Assembly: GCA_023417785.1 (NCBI GenBank)
Contig: JAEZEH010000145.1
Span: 95,652 to 159,651, forward strand
From: Bacteroidota bacterium
GTDB lineage: Bacteria; Bacteroidota; Bacteroidia; Cytophagales; Cyclobacteriaceae
Reading direction: 5' to 3'
DNA length: 64,000 nucleotides
The notes below the pieces were generated by a model. It made no database searches. It saw only the letters and a list, made by a program, of their open reading frames with translations, and had not been told where the DNA came from. The position numbers were made by a program, and so were the translations under genes. Positions 1-8,866 of the stretch are shown piece by piece. Each line of letters begins with the position of its first letter. The stretch's first letter is position 1.

Positions 1-677
1 AAATTGTTATTTCCGGTGAAGTAAATCCCGGAGGAGGAGCCCAGCCTTTCACAAATGAGGTTGACAAAGTGATTGTCACTGTTCCCGTTTCCATCCTCAA
101 GTCCGGCGATATTTCGTTCACTCCAGGGCTTCCTGTGGAGAAACAAACAGCACTCGAGAACATCGGAATGGATAGTGCCATGAGGATCGTCCTCGATTTC
201 AAGCGGAATTTCTGGGGCAACGGTTTTCATACAATTTTTGGGGGCGAAATCCCCGAGTACTTCAATGCCGGTGAGGGTCGAAGCACAGTGGCGAGATCGC
301 TACAAATGACGATCTCCGGCGAGAAAGGAGAAGTATTTTCCGACCTCGGTTATGACGCCATACCGGTGATACTCGAAGAGCTTGACCGGATGTTCGATAA
401 CCAGGCTTCCCGCGATGTGCGGAAAGATCCCACGAATAACCAATTCGTTGCAGCGATCCAGGACTGGGGTAAAGAACCATACATAAAAGGCACCATGTCG
501 TATCTGAAACCGGGAGGCACGATGGAGCATCGGCGGGAACTGTCTCGATCGGTGCAGAAAAAAGTATTCTTCGCCGGCGAGGCCACTGACTTTACAGGTG
601 AAGCCGGAACGGTAAACGGGGCGTTGCAATCAGCCGAGCGGGCCGGGCGTGAAGTTCTTGATATTCTTTTGGGTTAA
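1..677 (+). CDS. Flavin monoamine oxidase-like protein, 3' part only
   Basis: The reading frame is open from base 3, so the 5' part lies outside the window and the GTG at 69 is internal, not a start. About 224 C-terminal residues are present. The segment VIVTVPVSILKSGDI and the C-terminal FFAGEATDFTGEAGTVNGAL match the substrate-domain edge and the FAD-contacting C-terminal motif of flavin-containing amine oxidases (MAO/LSD1-like fold). These enzymes oxidise primary or secondary amines with O2. The N-terminal Rossmann dinucleotide motif is not in the window, so substrate and exact subfamily cannot be assigned. The gene converges on the TauE/SafE gene with a 5-base gap and no visible terminator. 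Confidence 0.85.
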   Translation, partial: IVISGEVNPGGGAQPFTNEVDKVIVTVPVSILKSGDISFTPGLPVEKQTALENIGMDSAMRIVLDFKRNFWGNGFHTIFGGEIPEYFNAGEGRSTVARSLQMTISGEKGEVFSDLGYDAIPVILEELDRMFDNQASRDVRKDPTNNQFVAAIQDWGKEPYIKGTMSYLKPGGTMEHRRELSRSVQKKVFFAGEATDFTGEAGTVNGALQSAERAGREVLDILLG

Positions 678-682
678 CCCGA

Positions 683-1468
683 TCAAAACAAAACCTCCCG
701 GGCCAGAATATAGATCCCGGTAATTAGTACAAACCATCCGAAACCATAGCGCAGACGAGTCGCCGAAACGTGGGCGGAAAGTTTGTCCCCAATCAGAATT
801 CCGACGATTGCCAGAAGCGTGATGCCAAGCAGAAACGGCCAGTCAATCGCAAAGTTGAGCACGTCGCCAAGAAAGCCCATCAGCGAATTGATGGCAATAA
901 TGAATAAAGACGTACCCACGGCTGTCTTAAACGGCAGCCCTGTCAGCAGCACCAAGGCCGGAATGATCAGGAACCCACCTCCGGCGCCTACAAACCCTGT
1001 CAGAAACCCGATCAGGCCCCCTTCAAGAATTAGCAATCCAACGTTGTATCGGTGATCGTCAGAGAGCAGCCTGTTGGCGTTTCGAATCATAGTGATCGAC
1101 GCCATAATCATGAGCAGGGCGAAAACACCCAAGAGGAGCATGCGCTTGCTGATCACCAGGAAACCCATATCAGCAATAATTTCCGGTAAAGCGGGTACAA
1201 CCCATTTCCGGGTACTGAAAATTGAGATGATGGAGGGAATACCAAAGAGCAAACCTGTGGGAAAATCTACGAGGTGATCTTTATACTTGGGAATCGCGCC
1301 GACCAGACTGGTCAAGCCAACAATGAAGAGTGAATAGGCCGAAGCTGTGACGGGCTCAAGTTTGAATATATAAACCAGAATCGGTATCGAGAGGATAGAA
1401 CCACCTCCGCCGATCAAACCGAGAATGACTCCAACAAGCACCGAAAACAAATAGCCTAACCATTCCAT
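683..1468 (-). CDS. Sulfite exporter TauE/SafE family permease
   Basis: 261 residues, almost entirely hydrophobic, with about eight predicted membrane segments. Two internal repeats carry the family glycine motifs: LGLIGGGGSILSIPILVY near residues 16-33 and FLTGFVGAGGGFLIIPALVL near residues 155-174. The TauE/SafE family (DUF81) moves sulfite, sulfoacetate or other organosulfur or organic anions across the inner membrane; the substrate here is unknown. It lies 37 bases downstream of the rlpA-like gene on the same strand and may share its transcript. No cysteine dioxygenase or taurine genes are nearby to suggest a substrate. Confidence 0.9.
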   Translation of the reverse strand: MEWLGYLFSVLVGVILGLIGGGGSILSIPILVYIFKLEPVTASAYSLFIVGLTSLVGAIPKYKDHLVDFPTGLLFGIPSIISIFSTRKWVVPALPEIIADMGFLVISKRMLLLGVFALLMIMASITMIRNANRLLSDDHRYNVGLLILEGGLIGFLTGFVGAGGGFLIIPALVLLTGLPFKTAVGTSLFIIAINSLMGFLGDVLNFAIDWPFLLGITLLAIVGILIGDKLSAHVSATRLRYGFGWFVLITGIYILAREVLF

Positions 1469-1505
1469 TGAATCTGTAGTGACGGTCCCGGCACTTTAAA
1501 CAATT

Positions 1506-2189
1506 CTACATCCTTTTGAAATCTACGATGAACGCGTCCGGATATTTCTGTTTGATTTCACTTCTGAATTGCTCGGCCCTCTCTCTGTTTGAAAAGGGGC
1601 CAAGGATCAAACCGTAATACTTTATGCCATTCAATACCTTCACCTGTACGGTCACTTCTTTCTTGTACGACTGTTTCAGGTTTTCTGAAAGACGTATCAG
1701 ATTAACCAGTTCCTGATAGTTTCCGATCTGGACACCGAAACCACTAGGTTTATGGCGTTCGGCCCGGAACTGATAATATTCCTTTTCATCCACAGCCACG
1801 TTATCGATTCGGACTTCGGTCTGTTTGGTTTTTCCGTCTCCAGGGTCAACGACCTCTATACGGACTTCGGTAAGCCCCTGGCTCACAAAGCGGAGTTTCT
1901 CGGCGGCAGCTTTCGACAGATCAATGATGCGCCCCTCAACGTAAGGACCCCGGTCGTTGATCGTCACAATAACTGATTCGTTATTCGACAAATTGGTAAC
2001 CTTTACCTTGGTTCCGAACGGAAGTGTCTTGTGTGCACCCGTAAGTTTGTTGCGCTTGTATTTTTGTCCGCTTGCCGTACGCGAACCTTCGAACTTATCG
2101 GCATAAAAAGATGCCTTACCCGTCTGCACCTGGGCGTATCCGGAGAGTGCACCGAAGAGTAACAATAAACAAAACGTTAGTTTTCTCAT
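1506..2189 (-). CDS. rlpA: RlpA-like protein: double-psi beta-barrel plus SPOR domain
   Basis: 227 residues. Residues 1-19 are a signal peptide ending GYAQ. Residues about 22-112 form the RlpA double-psi beta-barrel; GKASFYADKFEGSRTASG and VTINDRGPYVEGRIIDLS are the diagnostic stretches, with the Asp/Arg-Gly-Pro motif at NDRGPY. Residues about 150-225 are a SPOR repeat domain, which in other bacteria binds denuded septal peptidoglycan. RlpA is a septal lytic transglycosylase in Pseudomonas; activity in this copy is inferred from family only. No lipobox is seen, so it is probably periplasmic rather than a lipoprotein. A plausible promoter lies at 2221-2252. Confidence 0.9.
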   Translation of the reverse strand: MRKLTFCLLLLFGALSGYAQVQTGKASFYADKFEGSRTASGQKYKRNKLTGAHKTLPFGTKVKVTNLSNNESVIVTINDRGPYVEGRIIDLSKAAAEKLRFVSQGLTEVRIEVVDPGDGKTKQTEVRIDNVAVDEKEYYQFRAERHKPSGFGVQIGNYQELVNLIRLSENLKQSYKKEVTVQVKVLNGIKYYGLILGPFSNRERAEQFRSEIKQKYPDAFIVDFKRM

Positions 2190-2220
2190 TTGGCGGGATC
2201 GATTAGGCTGGCAGTTGGTG

Positions 2221-2252
2221 TAAAGTTAAAGCTCCAATTTTAAAGCACCCAA
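2221..2252 (-). promoter_or_regulatory. Putative Bacteroidota promoter of the rlpA-like gene
   Basis: On the minus strand a TTG (2250-2252) is followed after 21 bases by TAACTTTA (2221-2228), a 7 of 8 match to the Bacteroidota -7 consensus TAnnTTTG. It lies 31 bases before the ATG at 2189. Assigned by pattern only. Confidence 0.45.
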
Positions 2253-2382
2253 CATTACAATCAAAGTGTTATTTCTCAAAACCAGTTGGCCTCGCGTACG
2301 CCGAAATTTTCAAGTCGCTACGGTGGTTGTCAAAGTTAACTTGCTCTTGCTTAATGACCACGCATGAGTAAGAATTAATAAA

Positions 2383-2413
2383 TTGGGAAATTCGCCAGTA
2401 AGGATTACCTTTG
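2383..2413 (+). promoter_or_regulatory. Promoter of guaB, Bacteroidota type
   Basis: TTG at 2383-2385, a 20-base spacer, then TACCTTTG at 2406-2413, a full match to the Bacteroidota -7 element TAnnTTTG. The guaB ATG is 31 bases further on. A 10-base palindrome AAGTTAACTT lies upstream at 2333-2342 and could be an operator, but nothing else supports that. Confidence 0.7.
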
Positions 2414-2444
2414 CCCGGCAAATAATCAATCGTAATTATTTGCT

Positions 2445-3917
2445 ATGCCATTCGATACATCCAAATTCCTTTTTGAAGCCCTCACCTACGATGACGTGCT
2501 TCTCGTCCCGGCCTATTCTGAAGTAGTTCCCCGGGAAACCGATACTACCTCTTTTCTGACGCCGAACATTAAAATCAATATTCCGATCGTGTCCGCTGCT
2601 ATGGATACGGTGACTGAAGCAGACCTTGCCATCAGCATAGCACTTGAGGGTGGTCTGGGGTTCATTCATAAGAATATGAAAATCGAACAGCAGGCAGAGC
2701 AGGTTCGAAAGGTTAAACGATCGCAAAGCGGAATGATTCTCGACCCGATCACCCTCGAGGTCCATGCCACGGTTCGTGAAGCCGAAAAAATCATGCGTGA
2801 ATACAAAATCGGCGGTATCCCAGTCGTTGATCAGAACAGAAAGCTGGTTGGAATCATTACCAACCGGGACTTGCGTTTTCAGAAAGACATGGATCTGCAG
2901 GTCGAAAACATCATGACGAAAGAGAACCTCATCACGGCACCTGAGGGAATCACACTCGATCAGGCTGAAGGGACACTGAAAAACCATAAGATTGAAAAGC
3001 TGCCCATCGTTGACAAGCAGGGCCGGCTCACTGGACTTATCACCTTTAAGGACATCCGGAAGAAAAAGAATAAGCCCCATGCATGTCAGGATAAATATGG
3101 CCGGTTGCGTGTGGGTGCGGCCATCGGTGTGACTCCCGACATTATTGAAAGGATTGAAGCATTGAAAAATGCAGGAGTGGACGTGATCAGTATCGACACG
3201 GCTCACGGCCACCAGGTTAACGTTTTGAATGCTACCAAGGCTGTTAAATCAAAATTTCCGGAGCTGGACCTCGTCGCTGGCAACATTGCGACCGGTGAGG
3301 CTGCAAAAGCATTGGCCAAAGCCGGAGCAGACTCGATCAAGGTCGGCGTCGGTCCCGGTAGCATCTGCACGACCCGCGTGGTGGCGGGAGTCGGGCTGCC
3401 CCAGCTGTCGGCGGTGTACGAAGCGGCAAAAGCGATAAAAGGGTCGAATGTAAAGATCATTGCCGATGGCGGGATACGGTTTTCAGGAGACCTTGTAAAG
3501 GCCATTGCAGCCGGAGCGGATTGTATTATGATAGGCTCTTTGCTTGCCGGAACAGATGAGGCGCCCGGTCAAATGATCATCTACGAGGGACGGAAATTCA
3601 AAACCTACCGCGGAATGGGTTCCCTCGAGGCAATGGAAGGTGGGTCAAAAGACCGTTATTTCCAGGATGTCGAGGACGATGTAAAGAAACTCGTTCCGGA
3701 GGGAATCTCGGGTCGCGTACCATACAAAGGCCTCGTCTCTGAAGTGTTATACCAGATGGTGGGAGGCTTGAAGGCTGGAATGGGCTACTGTGGCGCACCT
3801 GACATTGAGCGCCTGAAGGAAGCCAAGTTCGTTAAGATTACCAGTGCAGGAGTAGTGGAAAGTCACCCGCACGACGTGACGATTACTCGTGAAGCGCCGA
3901 ATTACAGCAGGAAGTAA
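2445..3917 (+). CDS. guaB: Inosine-5'-monophosphate dehydrogenase
   Basis: 490 residues, the usual length for bacterial IMPDH. It converts IMP to XMP with NAD+, the first committed step of GMP synthesis. The TIM barrel begins with LTYDDVLLVPAYSEV. Two CBS domains interrupt it at about residues 95-205 and in this family bind purine nucleotides. The catalytic loop GVGPGSICTTRVV contains nucleophile Cys308, and the flap/monovalent-cation region YRGMGSLEAM follows. It is transcribed alone: its own promoter is at 2383-2413 and a strong terminator at 3973-4000. purH, which makes the IMP substrate, lies at 24997. Confidence 0.98.
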   Translation: MPFDTSKFLFEALTYDDVLLVPAYSEVVPRETDTTSFLTPNIKINIPIVSAAMDTVTEADLAISIALEGGLGFIHKNMKIEQQAEQVRKVKRSQSGMILDPITLEVHATVREAEKIMREYKIGGIPVVDQNRKLVGIITNRDLRFQKDMDLQVENIMTKENLITAPEGITLDQAEGTLKNHKIEKLPIVDKQGRLTGLITFKDIRKKKNKPHACQDKYGRLRVGAAIGVTPDIIERIEALKNAGVDVISIDTAHGHQVNVLNATKAVKSKFPELDLVAGNIATGEAAKALAKAGADSIKVGVGPGSICTTRVVAGVGLPQLSAVYEAAKAIKGSNVKIIADGGIRFSGDLVKAIAAGADCIMIGSLLAGTDEAPGQMIIYEGRKFKTYRGMGSLEAMEGGSKDRYFQDVEDDVKKLVPEGISGRVPYKGLVSEVLYQMVGGLKAGMGYCGAPDIERLKEAKFVKITSAGVVESHPHDVTITREAPNYSRK

Positions 3918-3972
3918 CTCCATCACCGTCAGAATACTTCTTCGAAATATTATATTATTCATATAATTGTAG

Positions 3973-4000
3973 GCCAGTCTGCGGATTGGCTTATTTTTTT
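3973..4000 (+). terminator. Rho-independent terminator after guaB
   Basis: Stem GCCAGTC (3973-3979) pairs with GATTGGC (3984-3990) with one G-U pair, loop TGCG, followed directly by TTATTTTTTT. This is a textbook intrinsic terminator 55 bases after the guaB stop. It ends only 5 bases before the GTG start of the next gene. Confidence 0.85.
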
Positions 4001-4005
4001 GCTCA

Positions 4006-6081
4006 GTGATCCAATTTGTGAGGACAAAGGCCATTATTCGGTTACTATTTACGGTTGGGGTAATTACCTGGCTGGCCCTTGTATTTACTGACATTTCGAT
4101 CGTTTTCACGGCGTCGACCGGTAATGTTAAACAGGAAGTTCCCCATTGGATTCCAGAACTGCTTCTGAATCTCTTCATCCTTTCCGTTTTCTATTATTAC
4201 AAACTGAAGATTGAACGCGATGAGGTGCTTAATTTTATCGATCTTCTTTGGCGTGTCTTTGCCACGGGCCTCATTGCTACCGTGATCTCGCTCAGCCTTT
4301 GGTTGTTCGAATCACTTATGGGCAACACCAGGTTGACCAGCCTGCCGGTGTTTCGCGATTTCATCTACCTCGTCAATCTTGGATTGATGCTCGGATTCCT
4401 AATCATGACCTTTACGGCATGGAAACGTCTGATCCTCTATCAGAAATCGAAATGGCTTCTTCGGTTGTGGACCTTTTTTGAAATAGGATTGCTGTTGACT
4501 TTGGTGTACAACACTTTTTCCTTCCCGCAAATCGACTGGCTCTTCGGGACTATGCTTGGAATTCTGGTACTCACCGGCCTGGTATTGTCAGGTAACATGA
4601 AGTGGGTAGCATACCTGAATTTCCGACAAAAATGGACCAGCCTGTTGCTGCTGCTGCTGACCGTTTTTTACCTTCTGTACATCCTGTTCATAAACTCTAA
4701 ATCGGTCGACGAGCTGCGTGACCTCACTCCATACTTCACTGACTACAAAGGTCATTTGTTCATTCAGGGATTGATCATATTCGTGGCGATCTATGCCGTG
4801 TTTTCGTTCCTCGTTATTCTTTTCAACTTACCGACGACGTCTGTCTTCGAGCAAAAGCTCGAGGAGGTGGTGAATTTCCAGCGGATCAGCCAGTCTATCC
4901 AAACCGAACAAAGCGAAGAAAGCGTCTATAATATTCTTTTGGAAGCGTCGGTCAGTACGGTTTTCGCCGATGCCGCCTGGCTGGAGATAAACAGCGGAAT
5001 GGACGGGCATAAGTTCTTTACTTATAAGACGTCGGCGAAGGAGGCCAGTGAAATCACCGAACACCTCAAGAACCTTCATATCAAAGGCATTCTCGATCAG
5101 GGAAGCGACAAAACGAAAAATCTGAGCAAACATTTGGCATCCTTGAAGGGGTCCCGTTTCAGATCGATTCTGGCATTTCCGATATATGTAAAGGGCGAAA
5201 ACATTGGCCAGCTTGCGTTGCTGAAAGAATTGCCGGAAGGCTTCAATAAGGAGATGACCAAGATAGTCTCGACGTTTGCAAATCAGGCCGGCATTTCGAT
5301 TGAAAACTTCCGCCTGATGGAGGAGGCCCTACAAAATGAACGATATAAGGAAGAGCTCAAAATCGCCAAAAAAGTGCAAAAAAGCCTGCTTCCTGAGTTA
5401 CTTCATGAGCACGAGGATTTCAACATGGCAGCCTTTTCAGAATCTGCGGACGAGGTGGGCGGCGACTATTATGACACAATCCGCGTGACGGACGACCTTG
5501 TCGCGCTGATCATCGCAGATGTTTCCGGAAAGGGAACCACAGCGGCCTTCCATATGTCACAAATGAAAGGCATATTCCACAGCCTGGCTCAAAGTGATAT
5601 TGAACCCGACGAGTTTATGGTTCGCGCTAACCAGGCTCTGGTGGCCTGTCTCGAACGAGGTTCGTTTATTTCCGCCACCTATTTTGCGATCGACACTCGA
5701 AATGATAAGGTACGTTATGCCAGGGCCGGGCATTGCCCTGTCCTGTATTATTCTGCACAGAAGGGGACGGCTGAGTTCTTTAAGGACCGCGGTATCGCCT
5801 TGGGAATGGTGCGCAATAAGAATTACAGTAACTTCATTCAAACGAACGAGTTCAAATATGAGCCTGGCGACATCATGGTTCTGTACACCGACGGGATAAC
5901 GGAGGCGAAAAATGTGAAAGGCGAGGAGTTCGGATATGAGAAACTGGTGGAATTGGTGCTGCAAGCCAGGGATCAGAACGCCAGGGAAATCCAGGATTTC
6001 ATCATCAAAAGGCTGTATGAGTTCTCAGAAACACATAACATCAATGATGACTACACAACCATGATAGTCAAATTTAAATGA
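4006..6081 (+). CDS. Membrane-anchored PP2C/SpoIIE-type serine phosphatase with GAF domain
   Basis: 691 residues. About the first 270 form seven or so hydrophobic membrane segments. A GAF-like sensor domain follows at about 290-440. A short helical linker (KIAKKVQKSLLPE, near 450-465) joins it to a SpoIIE/RsbU phosphatase domain with VGGDYYD at 484-490, the metal-binding ADVSGKG near 504, YTDGITEA near 627 and a C-terminal NDDYTTMIV. Such proteins dephosphorylate STAS anti-anti-sigma factors in partner-switching pathways. The STAS and kinase genes follow directly, which fits. The start could be GTG 4006 or GTG 4018; both are just after the guaB terminator, so the promoter is unclear. No ATG is close enough. 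Confidence 0.93.
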   Translation: MIQFVRTKAIIRLLFTVGVITWLALVFTDISIVFTASTGNVKQEVPHWIPELLLNLFILSVFYYYKLKIERDEVLNFIDLLWRVFATGLIATVISLSLWLFESLMGNTRLTSLPVFRDFIYLVNLGLMLGFLIMTFTAWKRLILYQKSKWLLRLWTFFEIGLLLTLVYNTFSFPQIDWLFGTMLGILVLTGLVLSGNMKWVAYLNFRQKWTSLLLLLLTVFYLLYILFINSKSVDELRDLTPYFTDYKGHLFIQGLIIFVAIYAVFSFLVILFNLPTTSVFEQKLEEVVNFQRISQSIQTEQSEESVYNILLEASVSTVFADAAWLEINSGMDGHKFFTYKTSAKEASEITEHLKNLHIKGILDQGSDKTKNLSKHLASLKGSRFRSILAFPIYVKGENIGQLALLKELPEGFNKEMTKIVSTFANQAGISIENFRLMEEALQNERYKEELKIAKKVQKSLLPELLHEHEDFNMAAFSESADEVGGDYYDTIRVTDDLVALIIADVSGKGTTAAFHMSQMKGIFHSLAQSDIEPDEFMVRANQALVACLERGSFISATYFAIDTRNDKVRYARAGHCPVLYYSAQKGTAEFFKDRGIALGMVRNKNYSNFIQTNEFKYEPGDIMVLYTDGITEAKNVKGEEFGYEKLVELVLQARDQNAREIQDFIIKRLYEFSETHNINDDYTTMIVKFK

Positions 6082-6136
6082 CTAAAAGCAGGGAAATAAG
6101 TACGAACATTAAATTTAAATATAACGTTAAAACCCT

Positions 6137-6481
6137 ATGATCCACATTAAAAGGTTACAAGAAGACGGTGCTGATGTGATCGTTTTGATCGGAGAAATTG
6201 ACGCCAGTTCTTCCATTGAATTGGATCTGGCGATTGCCAAAAGTGTGGGCGAAGGCTACTCCCGTATCCTGGTTGATTGTACGTCGTTAGAATACATTTC
6301 ATCCGCCGGATTGGGGGTGTTCATGTCGTACATCGAGGAATTCAAGGATCGGGAAATCCATATGGTTCTTTTTGGGATGAACGACAAGGTGGCTAATACA
6401 TTTGAGATTTTGGGACTTAATGAGCTGTTGAGAATTGGAAAAGACAAGGTTGAAGCAAAGCAAATGGTCAATGAACTATAA
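6137..6481 (+). CDS. STAS-domain anti-sigma factor antagonist (SpoIIAA/RsbV-like)
   Basis: 114 residues, a single STAS domain. The motif LEYISSAGLGVF at 51-62 contains the conserved phosphorylation site; by alignment with SpoIIAA the target is Ser56. In the known pathway the unphosphorylated form binds the kinase/anti-sigma factor and releases its client. It follows the phosphatase gene by 55 bases and overlaps the kinase gene by 11 bases, forming a complete phosphatase-STAS-kinase module. No sigma factor gene is adjacent, so the downstream client is unknown. Confidence 0.93.
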   Translation: MIHIKRLQEDGADVIVLIGEIDASSSIELDLAIAKSVGEGYSRILVDCTSLEYISSAGLGVFMSYIEEFKDREIHMVLFGMNDKVANTFEILGLNELLRIGKDKVEAKQMVNEL

Positions 6482-6884
6482 GTATAAAGTCGGTTGCAAC
6501 ATCGAAAACCTGAAAGGTGTGCGCGATTTTATCCGCACGTCCTTGAAGAAGCATGGGATAGCAGAACTTGCGATCAGCGAGATTGTGCTTGCGTTGGACG
6601 AAATGTGTTCCAATCTCATGATCCATGCACACCATTGCAATCCCGACGAACTCTTTGAAATACATATAAACATTGAAAACAATAAACCACTCGTGTTCGA
6701 GTTAATTGATGACGGCACCGTTTTCAATATCAATCAGTTCAACGAGCCGGCGCTTAATAATATAATTCATGAAAAGCGGAAAGGTGGACTCGGTATTCGG
6801 CTTGTGAAATCAATCATGGATAAGGTTGAATATCATAACCAAAGCGGCCGAAACGTGTGCCGCCTTACCAAAACGCTTGAGTAA
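6471..6884 (+). CDS. RsbW/SpoIIAB-like serine kinase (HATPase domain)
   Basis: 137 residues from the ATG at 6471, which overlaps the STAS gene by 11 bases. A longer frame starts at 6435, but its first 12 residues do not look like the family, and protein similarity begins at NYKYKVGC. The GHKL ATPase boxes are present: LALDEMCSNLMIHAH (N box), LIDDGTVFN (G1) and KGGLGIRLVKSIMD (G2). Family members phosphorylate the partner STAS protein and bind a sigma factor or another client. The pairing with the upstream STAS protein is inferred from adjacency. Confidence 0.9.
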   Translation: MNYKYKVGCNIENLKGVRDFIRTSLKKHGIAELAISEIVLALDEMCSNLMIHAHHCNPDELFEIHINIENNKPLVFELIDDGTVFNINQFNEPALNNIIHEKRKGGLGIRLVKSIMDKVEYHNQSGRNVCRLTKTLE

Positions 6885-6900
6885 ACAGTTTTCCTAACCT

Positions 6901-8865
6901 ATGATCTTACGCGCAGTACTCTTCCTGCTCTGCATTTTTTTCGCTACGCCGCATTACGGACAATCGCTCCAGAAGTCAGATAAAAAATCCAAACCGGTTA
7001 CCTTATTTTCGGTTAACCGGAAGCCCGTAACGACTGATGAATTCATTTACTTGTATAAAAAAAACCATCAGAATCCTTTAGAGGATTATACCCGCGAGAA
7101 GATCGACGAATATCTTCGATTATACATAAACTTCAAGCTGAAGGTTGAAGAGGCGAGATACCGCGGATTAGACACAACCTCGGCTTTTAAGAAAGAATTT
7201 AACCAATACAAGGAGGAACTCCGCAGGCCCTACCTTCCGGGAAACGGGCTTACCGACAGCCTCGTGCGGCTCACTTATGAACGGATGAAAGAGGAAGTGA
7301 GTGCCGGGCACATTCTGATCTCTCTGAAGCCCGACGCAAATCCGCAGGATACCCTCAATGCGTATAACCGTATCGTGGAGCTTAGACGAAGGGCGGTATC
7401 AGGAGAGGATTTCAGAGACCTGGCAGCAACGCATTCGGAAGATCCCTCGGCGAAAATGAACAATGGCGACCTTGGATATTTTACGGCGATGCAGATGGTA
7501 TATCCGTTCGAAAACGCTGCGTATGCCACCTCCGTGGGAGAGTTAAGCTCGCCGGTCCGGACACGATTCGGGTACCATATCCTCAAAGTATATGACAGAC
7601 GGCCCGCCCGCGAGGAGGTGGAGGTAGCACATATTATGATCAGGACGGGCGAACAGACCGACAATGATCTGGCAAAAGACAAGATTTTCTCAGTACATGA
7701 GCAACTTCAGGCCGGTCGCGAATGGAATGAATTATGTAACGAACATTCGGAAGATCCGGGGTCGCGCGATATTGGGGGTAAACTTCGTCCGTTCCGTGCG
7801 GGGCAGATGAGTAACATTCCTGAATTCGAACGGGTCGCCCTGGAGTTGAATCAGCCAAAACAGTTTTCCGATCCATTTCAAACACAATATGGCTGGCACA
7901 TCGTCAGACTTGAGCGGAAGATACCCCTTGCCTCCTTCGAGGAGATGGCCCCGTCGCTGAAGAATCGTGTGAACCGGGATGAACGAACACAGGTATCAAA
8001 ACAGGCTTTGCAGAAAAAGCTGCGCGCAGACTTCAAGCTTGCCGAGAATGAGACAGCCAAAACGCGACTCTTCAATATTCCGGATTCCTTAATACGAAAG
8101 GGAGACTTTATGGCCTCTGGGGATAAGACGGCTTCCTTGGAGTTATTCACGCTCAGCGGGAAGTCTTACCCGGTTTCCGCATTCGCTAACTACATCCGCG
8201 AACAGGTTTCCGTTTCCCAGCGTTCTTCCCGCAATTTACCTGGGCTTTACGAGCAATTCATTGACGACACAATCCTTCAGCTTCAGGAGCAGAGGGTTTT
8301 GCAGGTTCACCCCGAATATCGTTTTCTGCTCAACGAATACTACGAAGGCATTTTGCTTTTTGAAATCATGGAAAAGGAGGTATGGAACAAGGCTTCTGGA
8401 GACTCAGTAGGTCAGCATAAGTATTTTCTGCAAAATGAAGCTAGCTACACCGCCGGGTCACGAGTCAGGGCATCCCTGTATTCAACTGCTGATCAGGCGT
8501 TGCTCCCGGCTCTAAAGGGCCTCATTGATGAAGGCAGCACCACGAAGATTCAGGAATACATATCACGGAATAAGATCCGCGCCGAAAGTGGATATTTTAC
8601 CGAAGAAGAGAAGGCGGTGTTGAAAAAGGTACCGGCTGAAGTCGGGATACATCGGGGAGAAAACAATGGAATGTATTACCTTGCATGGTTAAAAGAAACA
8701 CTTCCTGCCGGAAAGATGTCATTTGAAGAAGCCCGGGCAGCCGTCATTGCGGATTATCAGAACCATCTGGAAGCCGAGTGGCTTGCGGACTTGAGGAAAA
8801 AGTATCCGGTCAAACTTAATCCGGCTGGCAGGAAACAGATCGTCGCGGTATTAGAAAAGAAATAA
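6901..8865 (+). CDS. Periplasmic peptidyl-prolyl isomerase with two PpiC (parvulin) domains
   Basis: 654 residues. Residues 1-20 are a signal peptide ending HYGQ. An N-terminal SurA-like helical region (NRKPVTTDEFIYLYKKNHQ) precedes two parvulin domains, starting near 133 (AGHILISLKP; FGYHILKVYD) and near 240 (VAHIMIRTGE; YGWHIVRLER). The last 300 residues are a helical extension ending in a second SurA-like segment. Parvulins of this sort fold outer-membrane and secreted proteins in the periplasm. It lies 16 bases after the kinase gene and 1 base before the next PPIase-like gene, so the three chaperone genes are almost certainly cotranscribed. Confidence 0.9.
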   Translation: MILRAVLFLLCIFFATPHYGQSLQKSDKKSKPVTLFSVNRKPVTTDEFIYLYKKNHQNPLEDYTREKIDEYLRLYINFKLKVEEARYRGLDTTSAFKKEFNQYKEELRRPYLPGNGLTDSLVRLTYERMKEEVSAGHILISLKPDANPQDTLNAYNRIVELRRRAVSGEDFRDLAATHSEDPSAKMNNGDLGYFTAMQMVYPFENAAYATSVGELSSPVRTRFGYHILKVYDRRPAREEVEVAHIMIRTGEQTDNDLAKDKIFSVHEQLQAGREWNELCNEHSEDPGSRDIGGKLRPFRAGQMSNIPEFERVALELNQPKQFSDPFQTQYGWHIVRLERKIPLASFEEMAPSLKNRVNRDERTQVSKQALQKKLRADFKLAENETAKTRLFNIPDSLIRKGDFMASGDKTASLELFTLSGKSYPVSAFANYIREQVSVSQRSSRNLPGLYEQFIDDTILQLQEQRVLQVHPEYRFLLNEYYEGILLFEIMEKEVWNKASGDSVGQHKYFLQNEASYTAGSRVRASLYSTADQALLPALKGLIDEGSTTKIQEYISRNKIRAESGYFTEEEKAVLKKVPAEVGIHRGENNGMYYLAWLKETLPAGKMSFEEARAAVIADYQNHLEAEWLADLRKKYPVKLNPAGRKQIVAVLEKK

Positions 8866-8866
8866 G

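Noticed and set aside
2333..2342. AAGTTAACTT palindrome upstream of guaB
   Set aside because: Only 10 bases, single copy, 40 bases upstream of the promoter; too little to call an operator.
2436..3212. 258-codon open frame antisense to guaB
   Set aside because: It lies wholly over a complete, motif-rich IMPDH gene and has no domain or start context; such frames are common shadows in GC-balanced genes.
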